From Treponema sp. (GTDB lineage Bacteria; Spirochaetota; Spirochaetia; Treponematales; Breznakiellaceae): DNA of 64,000 nt. The position numbers and the translations under genes are program-made. The stretch is from the NCBI GenBank assembly GCA_009781475.1, contig WQYB01000004.1, forward strand, positions 1 to 64,000. Direction: 5' to 3'. Of the stretch, positions 10,944 through 20,098 are shown one piece after another. The stretch's first letter is position 1, and every line of letters begins with the position of its first letter. The notes below the pieces were generated by a model, which made no database searches, was not told the DNA's origin, and saw nothing but the letters and a program-made list of their open reading frames with translations.

Positions 10944-13442
10944 ATGAAATTTAGAGTATTTGTTTTTTTATTTTTAATAACATCGATTTTGTGTTTTTCA
11001 CAAGATTTTCAAGATGATGAATGGTATCAAGGTAAACCAATAAGAGATATAATTTTTACCGGGCTTAGAAACGTAACACAAGCAGAACTTGAACCTTTGA
11101 TGAATCAATATAAGGGACGTAATTTTAATGATGATATTTTCTGGGAAATTCAAGGAAGGCTTTACGCTCTGGAATTTTTCGATCGGATAGAACCTTCTAC
11201 TGTGCGAGCCAATGCAGCAGGCAGCGAAGTAATCATAAGGTTTAATGTTGTGGAGCGGCCGTCAATAGACAGAATTATTTTTTCAGGAAATTCAGGACTT
11301 ACCAGAAGAGAATTAAATGATGTTATTATTTCAAGAATTAATGGAATTTTAAATCAATCAAGAGTTCGACTTGACATTGAAGCAATTACAAACAAATATA
11401 TTGAAAAAGGTTATCCGAATGTTAGCGTAACAGCAACTGAATCCCAGTCAGGTGAATCTTCAGTAACGCTTATTTTTACTATTGTTGAACGCGAACAAAT
11501 TTCTATTTCAAGAATTGAATTTCAGGGAAATTCAAGATTTTCCAATAATACATTAAGAGGTCAGCTTTCGTTAAAACAAAGGGGTATTATAAATGACGGA
11601 GCTTTTCAGGAATCAAAGCTCCTTGCCGACAGAGAATCGATAACAAAATATTATCATGATCGCGGGTTTATCGACGCACGGGTTGTTGATGTTACAAGGA
11701 CGTTTGAAACGGATTCAAAAAGAACAAATATGATTTTAACCTTCATGATAAGTGAAGGAACAGAATTTAAGTTCGGCGGTGTATCATTTGAAGGTAATAT
11801 AATATTTTCTACAGACCAGCTTTCAAGGCTTGTATCATCAAGAGTTGGAGATATTGTCAATATGACAAGGCTGGAAATGGATTTGCAGCGTGTCGCCGAT
11901 TTGTATTTTGAAAACGGATATATATACAATTCCTTTATCAGGACACCTGACAGAAATAACCAGACAAATGTTCTTTCTTTTCAAATTACAATTATAGAAA
12001 GAAGCAGAGCTTATATCGAAAATATAATTATCACAGGAAATTCAAAAACTAAAGATGAAGTTATTTTAAGAGAAATCCCAATGGAACCTGGTGATGTTTT
12101 TTCCAGAACCAAAATTCTTGATGCAATGCGAAACCTTTATAACCTTCAGTTTTTCTCAGTGGTCATTCCTGACTCTTTACAGGGAAGTGCTGAAAATCTA
12201 ATGGATTTGGTTTTCACATTTGAAGAGCAGCCAACCACTGATGTCCAATTTGGTTTTTCATTTACCGGAAATACTGATCCTGAATCTTTCCCAATATCAG
12301 GACTTTTAAAATGGAATGATCGAAACCTTGCAGGTTCTGGAAATCAATTGGGAATCGACATAAACTCATCTATAATAGATACAACTGCAATTTCAGTAAA
12401 TTATTTACATAGATGGGTATTTGGACTGCCTTTATCTTTGGGAGTTGATTTTACAACAAGTTTTTCAAAACGTTTTGCGACCATGAATAACAGTGCTCCA
12501 TGGTTTAACGGTGATGAAAGATACGCATTTCCTGACGGATTCAGCTCATATCAGGAATATATAGAAAATAGAAAAATCCCAACAAGGGATTATTTAATGA
12601 TGTATGAACAAATTTATTTATCATTAGGTCTTACTTCAGGTTATAGATGGTCTACTTCTAATGGTATTTTTGGATTAAACGGCGGAATGCGTTTTGGTAT
12701 AACAAGAAATTCTTATGATGATGAATTATACAGACCTTTTGATCCGGTATTAAGAGAAAGGAATAACCAGTGGACACCAAAGAATTCAGTATGGGCTGCA
12801 GTATCGCTTGATGATCGTGATATATTCTATGATCCAAGCACCGGTTATTACCTTTATAACAGAAATAGTTTTATGGGTGTCTTACCAAGTGAAAGAGAGC
12901 ATTATATCCGAAGCGATACAAAAGCTCAATATTATCTTACATTATTTGATAAACCGGTTACTGAAAACTGGAATTTTAAAAGCGTATTGGCATTCCATGT
13001 TGGGCTTTCAGCAATAATTGGACAACCTGGCAGATCTTTAAAAATTGAAGATGCTAATAAACTTGCTGTAGACGGTATGTTTATAGGAAGAGGCTGGAAT
13101 TCAGAATTTGCAAACAAAGGACTTCTTCTTTTGGATACATGGGTAGAAATGCGGTTTCCATTAATAAAAGGAATTCTAGCTTTCGATTTATTTTTTGAAG
13201 GTGCAGGTGTAGATACAGAAGAAGGTGATTATTTTAGTACTTTTTCAATAGAAAATATGAGATTTGGTTTTGGCGGAGGATTCAGATTTGCGATACCGCA
13301 GTTTCCGATTCGTATAAGTGTAGTAAAGCGATTTAAAGTTATTGACGGACAAATTGATTTACAGCGAGGAGCAATCTTTGCAGGTGATAGAGATTCTAAA
13401 GGCGGAGTTGACATTTCGATGTCTTTTGTAATGTCATATTAA
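10944..13442 (+). CDS. bamA: Outer membrane protein assembly factor BamA (Omp85)
   Basis: POTRA repeats (IIFSGNSGLTRRELND, IEFQGNSRFSNNTL, VSFEGNIIFSTDQL, IIITGNSKTKDEVI) and C-terminal barrel; signal peptide after ATG 10944 with SD AGGAG. Confidence 0.92.
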   Translation: MKFRVFVFLFLITSILCFSQDFQDDEWYQGKPIRDIIFTGLRNVTQAELEPLMNQYKGRNFNDDIFWEIQGRLYALEFFDRIEPSTVRANAAGSEVIIRFNVVERPSIDRIIFSGNSGLTRRELNDVIISRINGILNQSRVRLDIEAITNKYIEKGYPNVSVTATESQSGESSVTLIFTIVEREQISISRIEFQGNSRFSNNTLRGQLSLKQRGIINDGAFQESKLLADRESITKYYHDRGFIDARVVDVTRTFETDSKRTNMILTFMISEGTEFKFGGVSFEGNIIFSTDQLSRLVSSRVGDIVNMTRLEMDLQRVADLYFENGYIYNSFIRTPDRNNQTNVLSFQITIIERSRAYIENIIITGNSKTKDEVILREIPMEPGDVFSRTKILDAMRNLYNLQFFSVVIPDSLQGSAENLMDLVFTFEEQPTTDVQFGFSFTGNTDPESFPISGLLKWNDRNLAGSGNQLGIDINSSIIDTTAISVNYLHRWVFGLPLSLGVDFTTSFSKRFATMNNSAPWFNGDERYAFPDGFSSYQEYIENRKIPTRDYLMMYEQIYLSLGLTSGYRWSTSNGIFGLNGGMRFGITRNSYDDELYRPFDPVLRERNNQWTPKNSVWAAVSLDDRDIFYDPSTGYYLYNRNSFMGVLPSEREHYIRSDTKAQYYLTLFDKPVTENWNFKSVLAFHVGLSAIIGQPGRSLKIEDANKLAVDGMFIGRGWNSEFANKGLLLLDTWVEMRFPLIKGILAFDLFFEGAGVDTEEGDYFSTFSIENMRFGFGGGFRFAIPQFPIRISVVKRFKVIDGQIDLQRGAIFAGDRDSKGGVDISMSFVMSY

Positions 13443-13464
13443 ATAAAATATAATAGAGGTTTGT

Positions 13465-13992
13465 ATGAGTAAGCGTATTTTAATTTTTTTATTGTCGGGT
13501 TTTATTTGCCTTGGCGCTGTTTATGGTCAGCATATTTCCAGAATCGCAGTAGTTGATTTACCAAGAGTCTACACTGAATTTTTCAGGGAATCACAAGCTG
13601 TAAGACAATTTGAAGAACGCGCAGCCAGGGTTCAACGTGATATTGAAAGAATGCAGACAGATATTCGAAACCTTAATACAAGGCTTGCAGACGCTATAGC
13701 AAGAGACGATCAAAGAGAAATGATCAGACTGGAAACTGAAATTAATACAAGAACAGAAAATCTTAGAGTGTTTTTCCAGGCAAGAACTGCAGAACTTGAT
13801 GCCGAAAGAAGACGGCTTATGGAATCAGGTTCATTTTTAAATCAGGTACATGATGAAATACGTTATATTGCCGAAAGCGAAGGATTTACGCATGTTTTTG
13901 ATATAAAAAATACTCCGGGTCTTGTTTGGTATGCCAATTCAACTGATATTACTGACAGATTAATTAATAGTTTGCGTACAAGAAGAAGATAG
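13465..13992 (+). CDS. skp: OmpH/Skp-family periplasmic chaperone
   Basis: Signal peptide then coiled-coil Skp-like protein directly after bamA. Confidence 0.82.
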   Translation: MSKRILIFLLSGFICLGAVYGQHISRIAVVDLPRVYTEFFRESQAVRQFEERAARVQRDIERMQTDIRNLNTRLADAIARDDQREMIRLETEINTRTENLRVFFQARTAELDAERRRLMESGSFLNQVHDEIRYIAESEGFTHVFDIKNTPGLVWYANSTDITDRLINSLRTRRR

Positions 13993-14003
13993 AAAGTAAT
14001 ATT

Positions 14004-16583
14004 ATGGCGGATAGCTTCAGCAGTCCAATGCTTGAGCAATACAGGCGTATAAAAAACCAACAGGAAGGAAATGTATTATTTTTCCGGCTTGGAGATTTTT
14101 ATGAAATGTTTGCTCAAGATGCTATTGAAGTATCAGCCCTTTTAAATCTTACGCTTACAAGCCGCAATGGACTTCCAATGTGCGGTATTCCGTATCATGC
14201 TTCAAGATCATACATCGCAAGATTATTAAAACTTGGAAAAAAAGTCGCTATATGTGAACAATTGACAGCGCCTTCAAAGAGCAGCAAAATTGTTGAGCGG
14301 GATGTAGTGGAAATTATTACTCCCGGTACTACAGTTGATGAAGATTTTCTTGAAAAAGGAAGTTCAAATTATCTTTGCTGCCTTGCTGCAAGCTGTTTAC
14401 CTTCAAACGATATGGCAATAAACAGTGCAGCTTTACTTTCTTTTTCTTATATTGAAATTTCTACAGGTGATTTTTATTCAACAAGTTTTTCAATAAATGA
14501 TACAGAAGTGCTTCGGCAGGAGCTTGAACGCCTTCAAATTAAAGAAATGCTGATACAGGAATCACTTTTAGAAGAAGAAAAAAACATTGCCGCAGCTATT
14601 TTTGACAGAAGCTCCATTGTTTTAAACCGCTGGGCAGACTGGCTTTTTGATCCTGTTCAGGCAAAATCAAGACTGGAAAAACAATTTGGTCTTGCAAATT
14701 TAAAAAGTTTTGGACTTGATGAAAACAGCGCAGAAATAATATCAGCAGGAACGTTACTCGATTATCTTGATAATACATCAAAAAGCATGCTTTCGCATAT
14801 TAGAACTTTAAAAGTGTACCGTGAAAATGAATATATGGGTATTGATGAATCAAGCCAGAGAAATCTGGAATTACTAAAAAACCTAAGAGACGGTGATGTA
14901 CGTTTTTCGCTTTTGGAAGTTATGGATGAAACACGCTGTTCAATGGGAAAAAGGCTTTTAAAAAGACGTATTTTGCATCCGCTGCGCAATATTGAAAAAA
15001 TAAATAACCGCTTATCGCTTGTTGAAGACTTATACAGAGAACAGGGAAAATTAAGCAAACTGCGGGATATATTCGGAAAAACTCCGGATCTTGAACGTCT
15101 TTGTTCAAGATTAGCAATGGATAAAGCGCATGGCAGAGATATGCTTGCTATTAAAAACGCTATTATTTGTTTTAACGCGGTAATGGAACTTTACCGCCAA
15201 AGTAATCCTTATTTTGAAAATGATGATAATTCAGATAACAGTTCTTTTAATATATTACATGAATTATTTGAATTATTGGAGAAAGGAATAACAGATGAAC
15301 CTTCAATTTTACTTAATGAAGGTAATCTGATAAAAGACGGTTTTAATAATGAACTGGATAATCTGCGTTTATTAAAAGATAATAACAGGCAAATTCTGGA
15401 ACAATATCTTGAAGAAGAAAGACAAGAAACAGGAATAACAAGTTTAAAAATCCGCTACAACCGTCTTATTGGTTATTTTTTTGAAGTAAGTAAAACCAAT
15501 CTAGAAAAAGTTCCTAAACATTTTATTAGAAGACAGGGAATTGTAGGCGGAGAAAGATTTTCGACAGATCGTCTTGCAGAGCTTGAATCAGAAATAAACG
15601 GCGCTTCCGATAAAGTGGTAGAACTTGAAAAAACACTATTTTTGGAAATACGGGAAAAAGTTAAAAAAGAATTATTAATTTTATCACGAGCTGCAAGACG
15701 GCTTGCGGAAATTGACGCAAATCAATCTATGGCTAAAGCAGCATCCATAAGAGGATGGACACGCCCTGAATTAAGTGACGATAATAAATTTGAAATAATT
15801 GACGGGCGGCATCCTGTAGTAGAAGCGCATTTAAGCCGCGGAGATTATATTCCAAATAATATAATACTGGGTACTAACAAAGGTGAAATATCTTTTGCGA
15901 TGATTACAGGACCTAATATGGCAGGAAAATCCACATACCTGCGCTCTGCCGCTTTAATTTCAATAATGGCGCAAGCAGGCAGCTTTGTTCCTGCTGCAGA
16001 AGCGAAAATAGGTATTTGTGACCGTATCTATTGCAGGGTAGGAGCGTCTGATAATCTTGCAAAAGGTGAATCTACATTCCTTGTTGAAATGAATGAAACG
16101 GCTTTTATATTAAATACCGCTACTGAAAAAAGCCTTGTTATTATGGACGAAGTAGGAAGGGGAACCGGAACAAATGACGGTCTTTCAATAGCATGGGCGG
16201 TGAGCGAGGAATTATTAAACCGAATAGGCTGCAGATCGCTTTTTGCGACTCATTTTCATGAACTTTCACTTTTATCTCATCCAAAACTTGCGAACAGGTC
16301 GATGGAAGTTCTTGAAAAAGGCGAAAAAATCATTTTTTTACGTAAACTTAAAGAAGGTCCTGCCGCTGAATCTTATGGTATTCATGTTGCAAAATTAGCG
16401 GGACTTTCCAATACTGTGCTTCAAAGAGCGCAGCAAATAATGAATTTATTAAAAGAACGTGATAAAAATTTAAGTAATACTTTTCATAGTGAGAAAAATA
16501 TTCAGAATATTGAAAAAAATGATAATAAAGAAACAAAAAACAGAATAAAAAAAGAAAATACCGAACCTTCATTATTCGATTAA
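14004..16583 (+). CDS. mutS: DNA mismatch repair protein MutS
   Basis: FRLGDFYEMF, GPNMAGKSTYLR Walker A, VIMDEVGRGT; C-terminal clamp-like EPSLFD. Confidence 0.97.
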   Translation: MADSFSSPMLEQYRRIKNQQEGNVLFFRLGDFYEMFAQDAIEVSALLNLTLTSRNGLPMCGIPYHASRSYIARLLKLGKKVAICEQLTAPSKSSKIVERDVVEIITPGTTVDEDFLEKGSSNYLCCLAASCLPSNDMAINSAALLSFSYIEISTGDFYSTSFSINDTEVLRQELERLQIKEMLIQESLLEEEKNIAAAIFDRSSIVLNRWADWLFDPVQAKSRLEKQFGLANLKSFGLDENSAEIISAGTLLDYLDNTSKSMLSHIRTLKVYRENEYMGIDESSQRNLELLKNLRDGDVRFSLLEVMDETRCSMGKRLLKRRILHPLRNIEKINNRLSLVEDLYREQGKLSKLRDIFGKTPDLERLCSRLAMDKAHGRDMLAIKNAIICFNAVMELYRQSNPYFENDDNSDNSSFNILHELFELLEKGITDEPSILLNEGNLIKDGFNNELDNLRLLKDNNRQILEQYLEEERQETGITSLKIRYNRLIGYFFEVSKTNLEKVPKHFIRRQGIVGGERFSTDRLAELESEINGASDKVVELEKTLFLEIREKVKKELLILSRAARRLAEIDANQSMAKAASIRGWTRPELSDDNKFEIIDGRHPVVEAHLSRGDYIPNNIILGTNKGEISFAMITGPNMAGKSTYLRSAALISIMAQAGSFVPAAEAKIGICDRIYCRVGASDNLAKGESTFLVEMNETAFILNTATEKSLVIMDEVGRGTGTNDGLSIAWAVSEELLNRIGCRSLFATHFHELSLLSHPKLANRSMEVLEKGEKIIFLRKLKEGPAAESYGIHVAKLAGLSNTVLQRAQQIMNLLKERDKNLSNTFHSEKNIQNIEKNDNKETKNRIKKENTEPSLFD

Positions 16584-16606
16584 AATTATTTTTAATTTTT
16601 TTATTT

Positions 16607-16641
16607 TTCAGTCATGCGCTGCGATATATTCACGCCATATA
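16607..16641 (+). promoter_or_regulatory. Leader motif TTCAGTCATGCGCTG-N11-CGCCATATA shared with recA
   Basis: Same two blocks with N10 at 29362-29395. Confidence 0.5.
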
Positions 16642-16646
16642 TATAT

Positions 16647-17357
16647 ATGAAAATCTTAAAAAATATTTTTTTGGGGATAAAAAACATTCTTTTTCCTGAT
16701 GAATGTGTTATATGTTATGAAAATTTGACAGATTTAAATGAAATTCGTACTGGTATGTGTCTTAGATGCCTTTTATCAATAAAATATGAAAAGGAAAACA
16801 GGTGTTATATTTGCGGAAAACCGTTAATTTCGGAGAATGAAATATGCCTTCAATGCAGGACAAATGAAAACCGCATTTATGAACGTATTTGGATGATTTT
16901 TCCATACACCGGTAAATACCGTAATCTTCTTGCAGGGTATAAATTCAAAAAAAATCTTATGATAATAAATATTTTTTTATTAATAATAAAAGAGGTTATA
17001 GAAAATGAAGTTGTTTTAAAAGATGCTGTAATTGTACCTGTTCCTCCAAGACCGGGAAAAATCAAAAACACAGGATGGGATCAGATAGAATATCTTGTAA
17101 GACAGATAGAAAAACAATCAAATATTAAAGTGAACCGCTGTTTAAAACGAATTAAATCCAAAACTCAAAAGCAGTTAAACAGAAATGAACGTAAAAAAAA
17201 TTTGGAAGGTCGTATTTTAATTAATGGAAAAGCGCCGGAAACAGCGCTTGTAATTGATGATGTAATAACTACAGGTTCTACAATGGAAGTCTGTGCTTTG
17301 GCTCTTAAAAAGGCAGGAACAAAAAAAGTATATGGATTATGCCTTTTCTATGATTAA
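16647..17357 (+). CDS. comF: ComF-family phosphoribosyltransferase
   Basis: Two CxxC zinc-binding pairs (CVIC, CLRC, CYICGK, CLQC), C-terminal PRTase ALVIDDVITTGSTM; start moved from 16614 to ATG 16647. Confidence 0.85.
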   Translation: MKILKNIFLGIKNILFPDECVICYENLTDLNEIRTGMCLRCLLSIKYEKENRCYICGKPLISENEICLQCRTNENRIYERIWMIFPYTGKYRNLLAGYKFKKNLMIINIFLLIIKEVIENEVVLKDAVIVPVPPRPGKIKNTGWDQIEYLVRQIEKQSNIKVNRCLKRIKSKTQKQLNRNERKKNLEGRILINGKAPETALVIDDVITTGSTMEVCALALKKAGTKKVYGLCLFYD

Positions 17358-17377
17358 AATTGTAAGTATAATAAATT

Positions 17378-18715
17378 ATGCACTACGATCTGATAATAAA
17401 AAACGGAACAATAGTAACTCCCAAAAAATACTTTAAGGGAGATATAACAGTTAAAAACGGTAAAATAGAAAAATGCGGTTTTTCTGAAAAATCCAGTACA
17501 GCGGATGAAATTTTTGATGCAAATGGTTTACATGTTCTTCCAGGTATTATAGATGCGCATGTTCATTTCCGTGATCCGGGACTTACGGAAAAAGAAGACT
17601 TTGAAACAGGAAGTATAGCCGCGGCAATGGGCGGCATTACTATGATTGCGGATATGCCGAATGTTATTCCGCCTACTTCAACGGTAGAACGTTTTAAAGA
17701 AAAAATAAATATCGCATCAGAAAAATCATATATCGATTTTGCTTTATATGCTCTTTTAAATAATGAAAATATTGGCAGGATAAAAGATTTTAAAAAAACG
17801 GGAGCTTTAGGTTTTAAAATATTTCTTGGAACTTCTACAGGAGAAATCGCTTCTCCTTCGTTGGTTAATTTGTTGCTGCACATGGAAGAATGTCATGAAA
17901 ATGACATGAGAATTGGCTTCCATTGCGAAACAAGTGAAATAAACGATTATTACACAAAAATGTTTAAAAACATTGAAATAAACGAAACAGAAAAAGGACT
18001 TTTACTTTCTGCGGCAAGACCTGTTTTTTCTGAAGTACTTGCAATACAAACAGCGCTTTGTTATGCACAATATACAAAAGCAAAAATACACATTCACCAT
18101 ATTACATCCGCCGACGGCGCTTTACTTGCCGCCGAAGCAAAACAAAAAGGTATTGATATAACAGCAGAAACCTGTCCTCATTATCTTTTTTTGGATGCAA
18201 ATGATCATAAACAAAAGGTTTATCCTCCTTTAAGGGATAAAAATCATAAAAAAGAATTATGGAAAGCGATAGATAAAAAAATAATAGATATGGTGGCAAG
18301 TGATCATGCTCCGCATACAGAATGTGAAAAATCGCTTCCAATTTGGGATTCACCGGCAGGTCTTTGCGGTGTAGAAACTTCAGTACCGCTTATGTTAAAC
18401 GAAATTAATAATGGAAACCTAACATTGGAAAAATATGTAAACCTGGCAAGCGAAGCTCCTGCGAAAATTTGGGGTGTATATCCAAGAAAAGGAAATCTAA
18501 ACCCCGGTGCAGATGCTGATATAACTATTGTTGACATGAAAAAGAAAAAAATAATTTCTGTAAATGAACTTCATTCAAAAAGTAAAACAAGCCCATACGA
18601 TGGAATGAAAGTAAAAGGAATGCCTGTTGCGACAATTGTAAGAGGTAGCTTTGTTATGAAAGACGGCTGTCTTACCGGTAAAAAAGGGTACGGAGTTTTA
18701 ATAAAACCTGAATAA
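17378..18715 (+). CDS. pyrC: Dihydroorotase
   Basis: GIIDAHVHFRDPGLTEKEDF, DMPNVIPPT, CPHYLFL, SDHAPHT. Confidence 0.93.
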   Translation: MHYDLIIKNGTIVTPKKYFKGDITVKNGKIEKCGFSEKSSTADEIFDANGLHVLPGIIDAHVHFRDPGLTEKEDFETGSIAAAMGGITMIADMPNVIPPTSTVERFKEKINIASEKSYIDFALYALLNNENIGRIKDFKKTGALGFKIFLGTSTGEIASPSLVNLLLHMEECHENDMRIGFHCETSEINDYYTKMFKNIEINETEKGLLLSAARPVFSEVLAIQTALCYAQYTKAKIHIHHITSADGALLAAEAKQKGIDITAETCPHYLFLDANDHKQKVYPPLRDKNHKKELWKAIDKKIIDMVASDHAPHTECEKSLPIWDSPAGLCGVETSVPLMLNEINNGNLTLEKYVNLASEAPAKIWGVYPRKGNLNPGADADITIVDMKKKKIISVNELHSKSKTSPYDGMKVKGMPVATIVRGSFVMKDGCLTGKKGYGVLIKPE

Positions 18716-18721
18716 TTGCGA

Positions 18722-20086
18722 TTATCCGGGAATTTTAACCGACATTAACATACGGTTTAATACAGCCAATGGATCTTCGTACATTTCAAATCTAAAACGT
18801 ACTTCGTAATTTTTATCGGAGACAACACGTATTGTTTTATTTATACAGTCTCTTACTTCATTTGAACCTATGTCCGGGAAATATTTGGGTTTACGCGGAA
18901 TAAATGTTAGCTGGCTTCCATTCCTTCGGATTTCTCCCAAGTTACCGGGAAGCGGAACAAGGAAGATAAGATAATCATCTGCTTTTCCGCCGCCAACTGA
19001 TAATTTATAACCGGATTTAAGCGAATGAATATTCCGCTTTCCAATTCCGGTATTTTGTTCATCTACAAAAAGATTTAAAATTAAAGGACCTGAAGGATTT
19101 ATTACAACAGGTTTATTTTTATCTATTGCTGTAGGACGATCGTCATAAGGTGTTGTGCGTCTGTTTTGTGATGAAGCGTATTTTGCCAGATCTTTGGAAT
19201 GATCTACAAATTTTTCACCTTGTGAAGCTCTGCCTGCTCCAGCCGAAGCTCCCGCAGCACGATTAAAATTCGATCCTTTTTTGCGGGTTGCAGCAAATAT
19301 TATAAGTCCTAAGAGTAATAAAATAAGCAGAATTAATCCAATGATCAGCGGCAGTGAAAGCTGAGAATCACTAGTCTCTGTTAATTGACCCTGAGTATAC
19401 TGGTTTTGATTATTGGTAGTTGCTCCTGTTGAATCTGATGATGTGGAATCTTGCTGGTCACCGGTTGTTGTATCATCAGTTTGTTGTGATGTTGTATCGG
19501 TTACAGTACCAGTTTGATCTTGTTCTGTAGTTGTTGCAGTAGTACCGCTTCCTGCAGGAGGACGTCCTGAAACCGGAACATTTGTTAACGGCTGTCCTGC
19601 TGTTACCTGAATAAAATCAATTGTAGCATCTCTTGATTCAAGCCGCCCTCTGGCTTCGCTGACAAGAGTACTTGTATTATTTGAACCGATTGAAACAAGA
19701 ATTATTTTTTTTGAACGTGCAGGCAGGGTAGATAAGTATTGTTCAGCGAAAGTTAAAGCACTGCCTATATTTTGCCCGCTTTCAATCGGATACTGTAAAA
19801 GTATTCTGCCGATAATTGTTTCAACATCACCAACGCCGGAGATACGCCTTGCAACATCAAGTCTTGAAGTTCCTGAAAAAGTAATTAAATGGAATGTATC
19901 GCCAACCCTTAAAAACTCAGAAAGAAAAGCTCCGGTTAAATAATTATTAACATTATCATAAGAAGAGCTCATACCTGACGATGTATCCAAAAGTAAAACC
20001 AAATCGATAGGGGAACTTTGTCCGTATACGATAAACCCAGCGCATATAATCAATATTAATGCCAGAATAGTCCTTTTCATAATCAC
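18722..20086 (-). CDS. Secreted/membrane von Willebrand factor A domain protein
   Basis: Signal peptide, DLVLLLDTSSGMSSS MIDAS-like motif, Thr/Gln/Asp-rich linker, TM helix. Confidence 0.82.
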   Translation of the reverse strand: MIMKRTILALILIICAGFIVYGQSSPIDLVLLLDTSSGMSSSYDNVNNYLTGAFLSEFLRVGDTFHLITFSGTSRLDVARRISGVGDVETIIGRILLQYPIESGQNIGSALTFAEQYLSTLPARSKKIILVSIGSNNTSTLVSEARGRLESRDATIDFIQVTAGQPLTNVPVSGRPPAGSGTTATTTEQDQTGTVTDTTSQQTDDTTTGDQQDSTSSDSTGATTNNQNQYTQGQLTETSDSQLSLPLIIGLILLILLLLGLIIFAATRKKGSNFNRAAGASAGAGRASQGEKFVDHSKDLAKYASSQNRRTTPYDDRPTAIDKNKPVVINPSGPLILNLFVDEQNTGIGKRNIHSLKSGYKLSVGGGKADDYLIFLVPLPGNLGEIRRNGSQLTFIPRKPKYFPDIGSNEVRDCINKTIRVVSDKNYEVRFRFEMYEDPLAVLNRMLMSVKIPG

Positions 20087-20098
20087 CCCTTAAAACAC

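Noticed and set aside
16630-16646. TATATATATAT run before comF as a special repeat
   Set aside because: Very short AT run in an AT-rich leader; not informative alone
19370-19570. Thr/Gln/Asp-rich stretch in the VWA protein as a possible repeat element
   Set aside because: Low-complexity protein linker with no regular nucleotide period
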